From: Rubricoccus sp038746605
GTDB lineage: Bacteria; Bacteroidota; Rhodothermia; Rhodothermales; Rubricoccaceae
Assembly (NCBI GenBank): GCA_038746605.1
Contig: JBCDKM010000004.1
Span: 1-64,000 of the forward strand
Direction of reading: 5' to 3'
DNA length: 64,000 nucleotides
The notes beneath the pieces were generated by a model, which saw nothing but the letters and a program-made list of their open reading frames with translations, had not been told where the DNA came from and did not search any database. Position 1 is the stretch's first letter; each line of letters starts with the position of its first letter. The position numbers and the translations under genes were made by a program. Positions 1 to 8,790 of the stretch are shown one piece after another.

Positions 1-1
1 C

Positions 2-982
2 GAACAGTTCGTCCTCGACCAACAGGATGCGCGTCCCGACGCGACGGGCGCCTTCTCGCGACTCATCCGCGATCTCTCCGTCGCGGCGAAGGTCGTCAAC
101 AGTTACATCCGCCGCGCCGGGCTGCTCTCGGACGTGCTCGGCGAGACGGGCGAGACCAACGTGCAGGGCGAGGTGCAGCAGCGGCTCGACGCCATCGCGC
201 ACGCCGAGTTCGTGGAGTCGCTGCGGCTTGGAGGCGAGTGTGCGCTCATCGTCTCCGAGGAGGCCGACGAGATCGTCCCGCTCTCGCCTCGCGGCGACGG
301 TCGCTACGTGGTCTTGCTCGACCCACTGGACGGGTCCTCCAACATCGACGTGAACGTCTCCGTGGGGACCATCTTCTCGGTGTACCGCCTGCGCGAGGGC
401 GAGGACGCGAGCATGGAGGCCGCGCTTCGTCCGGGGCGCGAGCAGGTCGCTGCCGGGTACGTCATCTATGGCTCCTCCACGATGTTTGTCTACACCGCAG
501 GCGACGGCGTCAACGGGTTCACGCTGGACCCCGCCGTGGGCGAGTTCATGCTCTCGCACCCCAATCTGCGAACGCCCTCGTGGGGCCGCTTCTACTCCAT
601 CGACGAGGGCAACGCGGCGGCGTTTTCGTCCGGCCTCGCGCGGTTCTTGCACTGGATGGAGCACGAGCAAGATGAGCCCTCGACGTATAAGACACGCTAC
701 GTCGGCTCCTTCATCACGGACTTCCATCGCAACCTCCTCAAGGGCGGGCTCTACATGTACCCGGCCACGGCGGTCTATCCCGAGGGCAAGCTGCGCCTGA
801 TGTACGAGGCGAACCCGATGGCCTTCATCGCGGAACAGGCAGGGGGGCTGGCCTCGGACGGCGAGCGTCGCATCCTGGACCTCGCGCCGGAGTCGCTGCA
901 CCAGCGGATCCCGCTCTACGTCGGCAGCCGCGAGACCGTGGAGCGCGCAGAATCCTTTCTCCGCGAGGACGACGCGGACTGA
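2..982 (+). CDS. fbp: Fructose-1,6-bisphosphatase class 1 (5' end outside window)
   Basis: Hydrolyses fructose 1,6-bisphosphate to fructose 6-phosphate in gluconeogenesis, in the cytosol. The frame is already open at the left edge and gives 326 residues, close to the family's usual 330-340, so only a few N-terminal residues are missing. The metal-binding signature DPLDGSSNIDVNVSVGTI begins at base 320, and the C-terminal half carries the substrate-site blocks RYVGSFITDFHR and KLRLMYEANPMAF typical of class 1 enzymes. The stop TGA is at 980-982. The next gene is convergent and ends 24 bases away, so fbp closes its transcription unit here. Confidence 0.96.
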   Translation, partial: EQFVLDQQDARPDATGAFSRLIRDLSVAAKVVNSYIRRAGLLSDVLGETGETNVQGEVQQRLDAIAHAEFVESLRLGGECALIVSEEADEIVPLSPRGDGRYVVLLDPLDGSSNIDVNVSVGTIFSVYRLREGEDASMEAALRPGREQVAAGYVIYGSSTMFVYTAGDGVNGFTLDPAVGEFMLSHPNLRTPSWGRFYSIDEGNAAAFSSGLARFLHWMEHEQDEPSTYKTRYVGSFITDFHRNLLKGGLYMYPATAVYPEGKLRLMYEANPMAFIAEQAGGLASDGERRILDLAPESLHQRIPLYVGSRETVERAESFLREDDAD

Positions 983-1006
983 CCCTGCGGACTGGCGATC
1001 AGCGGG

Positions 1007-1354
1007 TCAAGAATCCTCGGCGTAGAGGCGCACATCGACCGCCTCGGCGTTGAAGCCCGTGACCGTCTCGCCCCGGATCACGAGGAGGGGCACGGCGCCA
1101 TTGCCTCCCAACTCGCGATACGCGTCGAACGCAGCGGGATCCGTCTCGATGTCTCGCGCGACGAACGGCACACCGCGAGCCTCCAGGTGCTCGCGGGCCT
1201 CCTTGCAGACGGGGCACCACGAGGTCTGGTACACGACGACCTCGGCCTCGGCAGCCTCCGCCATCGCCTCTAGGTCTAGATTCTGCTGCACGCGGAACTG
1301 CGTCAGGCCGACCCAGCCTGAGACCGCGATGAGGATGAGAAGGAGAACTCGCAT
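1007..1354 (-). CDS. Membrane-anchored glutaredoxin/thioredoxin-like protein
   Basis: A 115-residue protein of the glutaredoxin/thioredoxin fold, probably a thiol-disulfide oxidoreductase. The chosen ATG (1352-1354) puts a hydrophobic segment at residues 3-19, which should anchor it in the inner membrane. The redox domain follows, with a CPVC active site at residues 47-50 and GNGAVPLLVI, where the proline after V matches the cis-Pro of the family. The frame stays open upstream to an ATG at 1427-1429, but those 25 extra residues look non-coding. It converges on fbp and is divergent from the antiporter gene. Its substrate cannot be told from sequence. Confidence 0.8.
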   Translation of the reverse strand: MRVLLLILIAVSGWVGLTQFRVQQNLDLEAMAEAAEAEVVVYQTSWCPVCKEAREHLEARGVPFVARDIETDPAAFDAYRELGGNGAVPLLVIRGETVTGFNAEAVDVRLYAEDS

Positions 1355-1465
1355 GGCCCTCGCGGTATCGGCTGGTTTCTTCGCGGCTTGAATGGAGGCC
1401 CAATCCGCGACGCGAGAGGTCTGCTCCACGAAGCCCGTCCGCGCTCTGCGCTACCTGACCGCGCT

Positions 1466-1483
1466 CGCCTCGGTGCCGAGGCG
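1466..1483. repeat. Short palindromic repeat, copy 1
   Basis: CGCCTCGGTGCCGAGGCG. It lies in the non-coding leader between the glutaredoxin-like gene and the antiporter start. Confidence 0.85.
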
Positions 1484-1588
1484 GAGGAGGTGGCCGCGCA
1501 GGAGACCACCGCGGGAGATCTCCCGTGTCAGCGGAAGGCCACGACCAAAAGCCGACGGCCCATCGCCAACAAGTGCGAGATTCGGTAC

Positions 1589-4162
1589 ATGAATCTGCCC
1601 ACCCCTGACCTCCCCGTCTCCGACCCCGTCCTGATCGTCGCCATCACGATGGGGATTCTGCTGCTGGGGCCGTTGCTCTTCGAGCGCTTCCGCATTCCCG
1701 GCCTCGTGGGGCTGATCGCGCTGGGCGCCGTGGCAGGGCCGAGCATGACGGGCCTTCTGGAACGCGACGCCACGTTCCAACTACTCGGCACCTTCGGGTT
1801 GCTGTATCTCATGTTCGTCGCAGGCGTGACGCTGGATCTCGGCGAGTTCGGCCGTCAGCGCGCGAAGGCCATCGGGTTTGGTCTGCTCTCGTTCTCGCTC
1901 CCGATGGGACTGGCGCTGCTCGTGGGACCGAGTGTGTTCGGGTACCCGCTCATCGCGGCGGCGCTCTTGGGCAGCATCGTGGGAAGCCACACGCTGCTGG
2001 CGCTTCCGCTCGCCGGGCGGCTCGGGATCTCGAAGAACACCGCGCTGGTCATCGCCACGGGCGCGACGCTCGTGACCGACCTCGCCTCGCTGCTGATCCT
2101 GGCAGTCGTTCAGGGACTTCAGAGCGGGGATGCCGGGGCCGTGTTCTGGCTTCGGTTCGCGGGGCTGACAGCGCTCTGGGCGGGCTTCGTGCTCTGGCTC
2201 CTACCGCTTGGCGCGAGGGCGTTCTTCCGCCGGATCCGCCGCGAAGACGACCAGGCGTTCGCGTTCCTGCTGGCCGCCGTCTTCCTGAGCGCGTGGCTCG
2301 CGAGCCTCGTCGGCCTCGCGCCCATCATCGGCGCGTTCGTGGCGGGCATCGCGCTGAACCGAGTGGTCCCGAAGCAGAGCCCCCTGATGACGCGGCTCCG
2401 CTTCGTGGGCGATGCCATCCTGATCCCGTTCTTCCTCGTGAGCGTCGGCCTGTTGGTAGACGTTCGGGTGCTGGCCTCGCTGGAGGTCTGGGGCCTCGCG
2501 CTCGGGTTCACCGCACTGGTCGTGTTCGGCAAGGGCGGCGCAGCGTTCCTGGCCGGACCGCTCTTCGGGTTCACGCGCGACGAGTCCGCGACCGTCGCCG
2601 GCCTCACCATGCCGCAGGCCGCCGCGACGCTGGCTGTCACGCTGATCGGGTTCGAGATCGGGCTTTTCAGCCAGACCGCCGTCAACGCCGTGGTCGTGGT
2701 GATCGTCCTGACGTGCCTCATCGGGCCGACGCTCGTGCGGCGGTTCGGCACGAAGCTGGCTCTCGCCGAAGAGCAGAAACCGTACGAGCCCGCGAGTGCG
2801 CCGGAACGGATCGTAGTGCCGCTCGCCAACCCTGGGACCGCCGCGGAGCTGATGGAACTCGCGCTCCTCGTGCGCAGCCCCACCAGTGAGGAGCCCGTCT
2901 ACCCACTCACCATCGCCCGAGGCGGGCACGACGAGGCCGCGAACGTAGCCCAGGCCGAGAGCCTGATGGAGAACGCCGTGATCCACGCCACTGCGGCCGA
3001 TATCCCCGTCTCCCCGACCGTTCGCATCGACGACAACCCGACCGTGGGCATCCTCCGCGCGATGCGCGAACTGCGCGCCTCGGAGGTCGTGGCGGGCTGG
3101 ACGGGCACGCGCTCCGCTGGCGACCGCGTCTTCGGCGGCATCCTGGACGGCATGCTCGAAGAGTCCCGCTCGATGGTCGTCGTCGCCCGGCTGGCGAAAC
3201 CTCTCGCTGCTGCCAAGCGGCTCGTGTTGCTGCTGCCGCCACTGATCTGGCGTGAACCGGGCTTTGCGCGCGCGCTCCGCACGATGGCGGTCCTCGCGTC
3301 CCAGAAGGGCCTGACCGTCGAGATCGTTCTCGTCCAGAACGACCGTGACCCCATCGAGTCCCGGCTCGCTGAGACCCGCCCGCCCCTCAATGCCACCATC
3401 CGCTCCGTCACGGACTGGCGCGACGCCATCCGCACCCTCGACGGTACTGCCGAGGCGGACGATGTGATCGCGCTCTTCAGCGTTCGTCGGGGTACGCTCA
3501 CCTGGCGACCGGCGCTGGACCGCCTCCCGCGCGTTCTTGTGCGCCGATTCCCTGAGCTGGACGTGCTCACGGTCTACCTCTCCGAAATGGAGGTCGCCGC
3601 GCTCGCCGCCAGCGCTGTGGATGGCGTCGGTGATGACGACCTGGACCTCCCGCACCAGCACGTCACGCTCGATCTCGTGCCTGACGACCCCGAGGCGATG
3701 CTCCGCCGCCTCTTCTACGGCGGTTTCCCGGATCACCCCGGCCGCGCCGAGTCGCTCGCCCGCGAGGTGTTCGACGCGCATCCCGAGGACGCACCGGAGG
3801 TCATGCCCAGCGTCGTGTTCTTCCACGCGCACGTGGACGTGGAGACCCCGATGACGTTCGTCGGCGTGTGCGAGCAAGGAGCGGTGCTGCCTGGCACTGG
3901 AAGCCCTGCAAAGGTCGTCCTCGCGCTTCTCGCCCCTGACGCGATGCCGACAGCCGAGTACCTGCGGATGCTTTCGGTCGTCGCGCAGATGGTCCGCTCG
4001 GAGGCGACGGTGGAGACGCTGCTCCAGGCGGAGACATCCGAGAGTGCACGAGATTTCCTGTTGGACGGTCTTCGACCCGACTCGGAGCGCGACAGCACCA
4101 GGGCGGAGTCTCCACCGAGGCCGCCCGCCTCGGGACCTCACGGAGACGACCCCGACTCGTGA
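1589..4162 (+). CDS. Cation:proton antiporter (CPA2/KefB-like) with C-terminal USP-like domains
   Basis: An 857-residue inner-membrane protein. Residues 1-400 form about a dozen hydrophobic helices of the CPA2 sodium or potassium/proton antiporter fold. From about residue 406 (IVVPLANPGTAAELM) the protein is soluble, and a second similar block starts near residue 544 (LVLLLPPLIW). This resembles the universal-stress-protein-like domains often fused to such antiporters, and probably senses nucleotide or pH. The start was set at ATG 1589 because the first helix begins 12 residues later. The upstream in-frame extension crosses a palindromic repeat and looks untranslated. The transported ion is not resolved. 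Confidence 0.88.
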   Translation: MNLPTPDLPVSDPVLIVAITMGILLLGPLLFERFRIPGLVGLIALGAVAGPSMTGLLERDATFQLLGTFGLLYLMFVAGVTLDLGEFGRQRAKAIGFGLLSFSLPMGLALLVGPSVFGYPLIAAALLGSIVGSHTLLALPLAGRLGISKNTALVIATGATLVTDLASLLILAVVQGLQSGDAGAVFWLRFAGLTALWAGFVLWLLPLGARAFFRRIRREDDQAFAFLLAAVFLSAWLASLVGLAPIIGAFVAGIALNRVVPKQSPLMTRLRFVGDAILIPFFLVSVGLLVDVRVLASLEVWGLALGFTALVVFGKGGAAFLAGPLFGFTRDESATVAGLTMPQAAATLAVTLIGFEIGLFSQTAVNAVVVVIVLTCLIGPTLVRRFGTKLALAEEQKPYEPASAPERIVVPLANPGTAAELMELALLVRSPTSEEPVYPLTIARGGHDEAANVAQAESLMENAVIHATAADIPVSPTVRIDDNPTVGILRAMRELRASEVVAGWTGTRSAGDRVFGGILDGMLEESRSMVVVARLAKPLAAAKRLVLLLPPLIWREPGFARALRTMAVLASQKGLTVEIVLVQNDRDPIESRLAETRPPLNATIRSVTDWRDAIRTLDGTAEADDVIALFSVRRGTLTWRPALDRLPRVLVRRFPELDVLTVYLSEMEVAALAASAVDGVGDDDLDLPHQHVTLDLVPDDPEAMLRRLFYGGFPDHPGRAESLAREVFDAHPEDAPEVMPSVVFFHAHVDVETPMTFVGVCEQGAVLPGTGSPAKVVLALLAPDAMPTAEYLRMLSVVAQMVRSEATVETLLQAETSESARDFLLDGLRPDSERDSTRAESPPRPPASGPHGDDPDS

Positions 4163-4274
4163 TCCCCATGCCTATCCGGTCGCGTCGGTGACGAGCAACG
4201 GGCGCGTCTGCCTGCTCCGGCTCTCCGGCAGCACTACATTGGACGGTCCGTTCCCGAACCTGGCTGCTCCGCTC

Positions 4275-4853
4275 ATGGCCCGCCCTCTCTCGTTCGACCC
4301 CGACGCCGCCCTCGATGCCGCGATGCGCACCTTCTGGCAGCAGGGCTTCGAGGGCGCCAGCATTCAGGACCTCACCGAGGCCACGGGGCTGAGCCGCTCC
4401 AGCCTCTACAACACCTGGGGCGACAAGCTCGGCCTCTACATCGCTGCGCTAGACCGCTACCGTCGCCGAGACGGCGCTCAGGCGTTCTTGCCTCTCCTTC
4501 GCGGTGGCGACCCGCTGGACCGCATCCAGGCCGTCTTCGACGCACTCGTGGAAGACGCTACCGAGGCGCCCGGTCGTGGCTGCTTCATGGTCGGCGCGAC
4601 GGCCGAGCGCGGGCCGCACTGCGGGGCCACCCGCCTCCGCGCCCGCGATGCGCTCTCCGCTCTCGCGAGCTCCTTCGAGAGTGCCATCCGCGAGGCACAG
4701 GACCGAGGCGAGGTTGCAGCCGATAAAGACCCGGAGGCACTCAGTCACGGACTGGTTGCATCGGTCTACGGCCTTCGCACGATGGCGCGGGCCAACACGC
4801 CTCACGACACGATGGAGCATGCAGCCAGAGGAGCGCTCGCCACCCTGGCATGA
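4275..4853 (+). CDS. TetR/AcrR family transcriptional regulator
   Basis: A 192-residue DNA-binding repressor-type protein. The N-terminal helix-turn-helix covers about residues 10-50, including FEGASIQDLTEATGLSRSSLYNTWGDK, where the GLSRSSLYNTWGDK part matches the recognition helix of the family. The C-terminal half is the helical ligand-binding domain. ATG 4275 is used; the frame is open farther upstream without family similarity. A TACATTGG box lies at 4235-4242. The stop overlaps the start of the next gene (ATGA at 4850-4853), so the two are translationally coupled and the membrane protein is a likely target or partner. Confidence 0.92.
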   Translation: MARPLSFDPDAALDAAMRTFWQQGFEGASIQDLTEATGLSRSSLYNTWGDKLGLYIAALDRYRRRDGAQAFLPLLRGGDPLDRIQAVFDALVEDATEAPGRGCFMVGATAERGPHCGATRLRARDALSALASSFESAIREAQDRGEVAADKDPEALSHGLVASVYGLRTMARANTPHDTMEHAARGALATLA

Positions 4854-5266
4854 TTCGAGCGCGGCTCCTGGCGGCGGTCGTGTTCGGAATCGCCGCGTTC
4901 GTAGCGGGCATGGCCGTCCACGCGCTCGGCTGGATGGGCCCCGCTGAGATCCATCCGCTGTGGCCCGCCACCGTCGCCGCCCTGGTGGCGTTCGGTCTGG
5001 CGCCTCGCTTGCGTCGGCGCGCTCAGGTCCCCGGGCGCTCCCACTGGTTCGGGGCAGGGGACGGCCTGCTCGTGGCGGTGCTGGCCTACGGGGTAGGCGT
5101 CGTTGTGGTCTCCAGTCTCGCTCTCGGGATCCGCTGGGACGTAGCGGCGGGCGTCCTCGTGGACGGCTTCACCACGGTCGCCCTCAGCGTTCTTCCCCCG
5201 AGCCTCGCGCTCGGCGCGGCGGCAGGCGTCGTCTTCCAGGGCCTCGTCCGCAGAGACGCTGCGTGA
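4850..5266 (+). CDS. Small four-helix membrane protein, function unknown
   Basis: 138 residues with four hydrophobic segments (about residues 5-27, 38-50, 68-92 and 103-127) and Arg-rich loops. I do not recognise the family. The ATG overlaps the TetR stop codon by four bases, so it is in the same operon and may be controlled by that regulator. A palindromic repeat begins seven bases after the stop. Confidence 0.75.
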   Translation: MIRARLLAAVVFGIAAFVAGMAVHALGWMGPAEIHPLWPATVAALVAFGLAPRLRRRAQVPGRSHWFGAGDGLLVAVLAYGVGVVVVSSLALGIRWDVAAGVLVDGFTTVALSVLPPSLALGAAAGVVFQGLVRRDAA

Positions 5267-5272
5267 CGCGGC

Positions 5273-5292
5273 CCGCCTCGGCGCCGAGGCGG
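5273..5292. repeat. Short palindromic repeat, copy 2
   Basis: CCGCCTCGGCGCCGAGGCGG, a perfect 20-bp palindrome directly after the stop of the membrane protein gene. The rest of the 305-base gap up to 5571 holds no gene. It has an imperfect inverted repeat, AAGTTTCA (5422-5429) with TGAAAGTT (5438-5445), in a locally AT-rich patch that could be an operator or terminator. Confidence 0.9.
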
Positions 5293-5571
5293 AGACACCC
5301 GGCGGCGGTATGGGGAGCGAGGTGGAGATCAAGCGCGCTCCAGCGACCGACCGCAGAAACGCGCCGAGTGCTTGAAGAGCCGAAGGAACTGGAACGGGGT
5401 GGCATCCCAGATGGAGTCGGGAAGTTTCACTCGTCATTGAAAGTTTAGCCTGACGCGCACCAAAGCGGGTTCTAGACCGAGCAGTACTGTCAGTGAAGAC
5501 GGTGCCGAGCCGGGACCGACCCTCTCGTTCCTGAGTAAACTCTATCTGGATCCAGTCCACATAACGCCATT

Positions 5572-7305
5572 ATGCCCCACTCCCTCCTCGCCTCCGACGT
5601 TCTCATCATCGGTGCCGGTGCCGCCGGGCTCCGCGCCGCCATCGAACTAACTACCGCCGGGCGCGATGTGCTCGTGATCGGCAAGCGCAAGCACGGCGAC
5701 GCGCACACCGTCTGGGCCGCGGGCGGCATCAACGCCGCGCTCGGCAGCCTCGACCCGGAGGACCGCTGGGACATCCACGCCGCCGACACGCTCAACGAGG
5801 GCCACCACGTCAACAACGCGCAGGCCGTCGAACTCCTCGCGCGCCACGCGCCCGAGCGTGTCCGTGAACTCGACCGATGGGGCGCCGACTTCTCCAAGAC
5901 CGAGGACGGCGAGATCAACCAGCGCTATTTCGGCGCGCAGTCTTTCCGCCGAACCTGCTTCAAAGGAGACGTGACCGGCCGCGCGATCCTGGAGGCCCTC
6001 GTGAGTCAGGCGAAGGAACTCCAGATCCCGTTCCGGCAGGACACCTTCGTCACGGAGATCCTCGTGAACGACGAGGGCCGGGCCATCGGCGCGGTCGGCT
6101 ACGACATGAACACGGGCGAGGCGCTCGTCTTCCACGCGAACGCCGTGATCCTGGCAGCGGGTGGGCACACCTCGGTGTACGTCCGGTCGTCCTCGCGCCC
6201 GGACGAGAACACGGGCGACGCCCAGGCGCTCGCCTACAACGCCGGGGCCGTCCTTCGCGACATGGAGTTCGTCCAGTTCCACCCGACCGGAAAGCTCTGG
6301 CCGGAGGAGGAGCGCGGCCACCTCGTCACCGAGGCTGTCCGGGGCGAAGGCGGTCGCCTCTTCAACAACGAGGGCGAGCGCTTCATGGAGCGCTACTCGC
6401 CGCAGCAGATGGAACTCGATGCGCGCGATGTCGTCGCGCGGGCCAACTACGCCGAGATCCAAGCCGGGCGTGGGACCGAGAACGGCGGCGTCTGGCTCGA
6501 CATTTCGCACCGCAACTCGAACTACATCCGCGAGCGTCTGCCGCGCATGGTGGAGGAGTTCGCAGCTGTGGGCGTGGACATCACTGAGGAGCCGATGGAG
6601 GTCGCCCCGACGGCGCACTACGCGATGGGCGGCGTCGAAATCCCGGACTTTGAGACATGTGAGACGACGGTCCCGGGCCTTTTCGCTGCGGGCGAGAGCG
6701 TCGCGGGGGTTCACGGCGCGAACCGGCTCGGCGGCAACTCCCTCGCCGAGACCGTCGTCTTCGGGCAGATCGTGGGCGCCCACCTCGCGAATGAGATGCC
6801 GGAGCGCCAGGAGCTTCCCAATGCACTCGTGGACGCCGCCCTGGACCGCCTCGGGGATCGCGCGGAGCAGGACGGCACGCACACGCCCGCCGACCTCATC
6901 GTGCGGCTGCGCGCCCTCATGTGGGATCACGCGGGCATCACCCGAACGGAGGACGGCCTCATCGAGGGGCTCGCCAAGCTTCAGGCTCTTCAGCGCGACG
7001 CGGCCGACCTTCGTGTCCAGGCGAATCTCACGAGCCGGACCTACGAGGAGGCCGTCAACCTCGGGTTCATGCTCACCACCTGCGAGGCCATCCTGAAAAG
7101 CGCGCTGGAGCGGACGGAATCGCGCGGCGCCCACTTCCGCTCGGACTTCCCGGATACCGTGGACGGCTGGCGGAAGAACGTCCGCGTCTGCGAGGGCCCG
7201 AACGGAGAGATGCTTATGGAGACCGCCCCGGCGACGGACCCCACGCCGAGCGTGCAGCAGGCCCTCCGCGAGGACCACAAGCTGGACTACCACCACCTGG
7301 AGTAA
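5572..7305 (+). CDS. SdhA/FrdA/NadB-family FAD flavoprotein
   Basis: A 577-residue flavoprotein of the succinate dehydrogenase, fumarate reductase and L-aspartate oxidase family. The dinucleotide-binding motif VLIIGAGAAGLRAA is at residues 9-22. AHTVWAAGGINAA follows near residue 44, with the His-Thr pair at the position where SdhA/FrdA bind FAD covalently; L-aspartate oxidases normally lack that His. Later blocks are QFHPTG, the catalytic-Arg block RGEGGRL, HYAMGG and HGANRLGGNSLAE, and the C-terminus ends LDYHHLE, as in archaeal-type SdhA. No iron-sulfur or membrane-anchor subunit is adjacent. I favour succinate/fumarate chemistry, but L-aspartate oxidase cannot be excluded. Confidence 0.85.
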   Translation: MPHSLLASDVLIIGAGAAGLRAAIELTTAGRDVLVIGKRKHGDAHTVWAAGGINAALGSLDPEDRWDIHAADTLNEGHHVNNAQAVELLARHAPERVRELDRWGADFSKTEDGEINQRYFGAQSFRRTCFKGDVTGRAILEALVSQAKELQIPFRQDTFVTEILVNDEGRAIGAVGYDMNTGEALVFHANAVILAAGGHTSVYVRSSSRPDENTGDAQALAYNAGAVLRDMEFVQFHPTGKLWPEEERGHLVTEAVRGEGGRLFNNEGERFMERYSPQQMELDARDVVARANYAEIQAGRGTENGGVWLDISHRNSNYIRERLPRMVEEFAAVGVDITEEPMEVAPTAHYAMGGVEIPDFETCETTVPGLFAAGESVAGVHGANRLGGNSLAETVVFGQIVGAHLANEMPERQELPNALVDAALDRLGDRAEQDGTHTPADLIVRLRALMWDHAGITRTEDGLIEGLAKLQALQRDAADLRVQANLTSRTYEEAVNLGFMLTTCEAILKSALERTESRGAHFRSDFPDTVDGWRKNVRVCEGPNGEMLMETAPATDPTPSVQQALREDHKLDYHHLE

Positions 7306-7333
7306 GCCCGCCCTCGGCCTCGCCCGCTGCGCT

Positions 7334-7351
7334 CGCCTCGGTACCGAGGCG
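7334..7351. repeat. Short palindromic repeat, copy 3
   Basis: CGCCTCGGTACCGAGGCG, a perfect palindrome between the flavoprotein stop and ribE. Confidence 0.9.
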
Positions 7352-7418
7352 GGCGTTCTGTATTCCGCGAACCGGGTCCGACGCGAGCGCGTCCCTCCGC
7401 TCACCTCACCCCCTGCTC

Positions 7419-8030
7419 ATGTTCACCGGTATCATCGAAGAAGTCGGCCGTGTGCTCGCGGTTGACGAATTGGAAGGCGGTCGCCGGTTCCGGTTCGGCT
7501 GCTCCTTCGCACCCGACCTCCGCGTGGACGAAAGCGTCGCCGTGGACGGCGCCTGTCTCACCGTCGTCGCGCAAGATGCCGATGCCTTCGAGGCAGTGGC
7601 AGTAGAGGAGACGCTTCGCAAGACCGCGCTGGGTCAACGCCAGTCCGGTGACGGCATCAACCTGGAGCGCGCTCTCGTGCTCGGCTCGCGTCTAGACGGC
7701 CACCTCGTGCAGGGCCACGTGGACGCGACCGGCACCATCGCCGAGGTGGAGGCCCTCGCAGACTCGCACGAGATCACCGTCCGCTATCCGGAGGCCTTCG
7801 CGGCCTATCTCATCCCGAAGGGTAGCGTGACCGTGGACGGCATCTCGCTGACCGTCGCGGCGCTGGACGAGCCGCCCGGTACCTTCCGCCTCGCGATTAT
7901 CCCGCACACCTGGGAGAAAACGACAGCGGCGGCGTGGTTCCCCGGACAGGCCGTCAATCTGGAGTTCGACCTCGTCGGCAAGTATGTCGTACGGAGTGGC
8001 CATGTAGGCCAACCACCGACGACGGGCTGA
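7419..8030 (+). CDS. ribE: Riboflavin synthase alpha subunit
   Basis: Dismutates two 6,7-dimethyl-8-ribityllumazine molecules to riboflavin plus the pyrimidine substrate, the last step of riboflavin synthesis. At 203 residues it has the two homologous lumazine-binding half-domains. The first starts with the hallmark MFTGIIEE; the second begins near residue 98 after the linker LDGHLVQGHVDATG, and GISLTV repeats the first-half pattern ACLTVV. The start is fixed by the family's conserved N-terminus. No FMN riboswitch is visible upstream. The other riboflavin gene in the window, ribD, is 36 kb away, so the pathway genes are dispersed. Confidence 0.97.
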   Translation: MFTGIIEEVGRVLAVDELEGGRRFRFGCSFAPDLRVDESVAVDGACLTVVAQDADAFEAVAVEETLRKTALGQRQSGDGINLERALVLGSRLDGHLVQGHVDATGTIAEVEALADSHEITVRYPEAFAAYLIPKGSVTVDGISLTVAALDEPPGTFRLAIIPHTWEKTTAAAWFPGQAVNLEFDLVGKYVVRSGHVGQPPTTG

Positions 8031-8197
8031 CAGCGCCTGCGCCGGATCGTCAGGGGGTCTACTGCCGCCCCTTCTCGCAAACGCTTTCTGGCCGGGAGTT
8101 CTACCGGGGAAACCCTGAGGTCTGGCCTGAGCGGCGCTGCAATCCTGTCACTGGCATCGTGCATGCAAAGCAGTGAGTCCACTCTGGTCACGCTGCC

Positions 8198-8305
8198 ATG
8201 ATGACCCCCGCTCTTCTCGCGCAGACCCCTCTCATCACGCCCCTCTCTCTCGCGGTACGCTTCTCTGCTCTCACCGCTGCGGTCCTTAGCCTGTTCGTGA
8301 TGTAG
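8198..8305 (+). CDS. Possible 35-residue hydrophobic peptide
   Basis: A small open frame starting ATGATG in the 455-base gap between ribE and the toxin gene. The predicted peptide begins MMTPALLAQTPLITPLSLAV and ends with a second hydrophobic stretch, like a small membrane peptide. Support is weak: there is no homology and no clear ribosome-binding site. It is followed 100 bases on by a GC hairpin with a short T run. The gap may instead hold a small RNA or nothing. Confidence 0.25.
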   Translation: MMTPALLAQTPLITPLSLAVRFSALTAAVLSLFVM

Positions 8306-8408
8306 GCCCACCGCACATCCGGTTCGCCCCTTCCCTTCTCTGCAGAAGAACCGGACGCCTCAGACGCACGTGTCCCACCACCTCGCGCGTCGATCCGCCC
8401 TCGCTCGT

Positions 8409-8436
8409 GCCCCCTCCGGTCACGTGCGGGGGCGTT
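8409..8436 (+). terminator. Terminator-like hairpin
   Basis: GCCCCC (8409-8414) pairs with GGGGGC (8428-8433) across a 13-base loop and is followed by GTTT. It could end a short transcript from the ribE to toxin gap. Confidence 0.4.
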
Positions 8437-8450
8437 TGCGTTGGCCCCTC

Positions 8451-8483
8451 CGCCTCGGTACCTCCACGGAAGGACCGAGGCGG
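8451..8483. repeat. Long-form palindromic repeat, copy 4
   Basis: Outer arms CGCCTCGGT and ACCGAGGCG with a central TCC..GGA inverted core. It ends two bases before the stop codon of the toxin gene, so it probably serves as the 3' hairpin of the toxin-antitoxin mRNA. Confidence 0.85.
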
Positions 8484-8485
8484 GA

Positions 8486-8785
8486 TCAGCCTGGTGAGTC
8501 GAGAGACTTCCGGAGATCGTTGAGTCGGTCGTACACGTCCTTCCGGTCTGCGACGCGAACGACGAGCACCACGAGTCGGCCGTCGTGGATTTGATAGACG
8601 ACACGGTAGCTGCCCGCGCGGATGCGGTAGAGCTTCTTCTTCGCGTCGAGAGTTTTGTGACCGTGAGGCCGGGGCTCGTCGGCGAGATCGGAAATGGCCG
8701 CACGGAGGCGCGCTCGGGCTCCCGTCGGGAGAGCCTTCAAGCTCTTCGCAGCGCTCCGTTTGATCTCAACGGAGTACGAGGGCAT
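8486..8785 (-). CDS. RelE/ParE-family toxin
   Basis: A 99-residue basic protein with the compact RelE fold, probably a ribosome-dependent mRNA endonuclease. It opens YSVEIKRSAAKSLKAL and has the C-terminal block LYRIRAGSYRVVYQI, whose basic and aromatic residues form the active site in the family, then VVRVADRKDVY. It starts five bases after the antitoxin stop, the normal antitoxin-first order, so the two are cotranscribed. The ParE alternative, a gyrase poison, is less likely because the RelE core block is intact. Confidence 0.92.
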   Translation of the reverse strand: MPSYSVEIKRSAAKSLKALPTGARARLRAAISDLADEPRPHGHKTLDAKKKLYRIRAGSYRVVYQIHDGRLVVLVVRVADRKDVYDRLNDLRKSLDSPG

Positions 8786-8790
8786 CGGAG

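Noticed and set aside
2201..4141. A 646-codon open frame antisense to the antiporter, and similar long antisense frames at 5647-7404, 9859-11946 and 27273-28310
   Set aside because: They mirror real genes in a high-GC genome where stop codons are rare, and their products are Arg/His/Pro-rich with no domain.
7306..7418. FMN riboswitch ahead of riboflavin synthase
   Set aside because: The gap is only 113 bases, lacks the conserved RFN segments, and contains a palindromic repeat instead.
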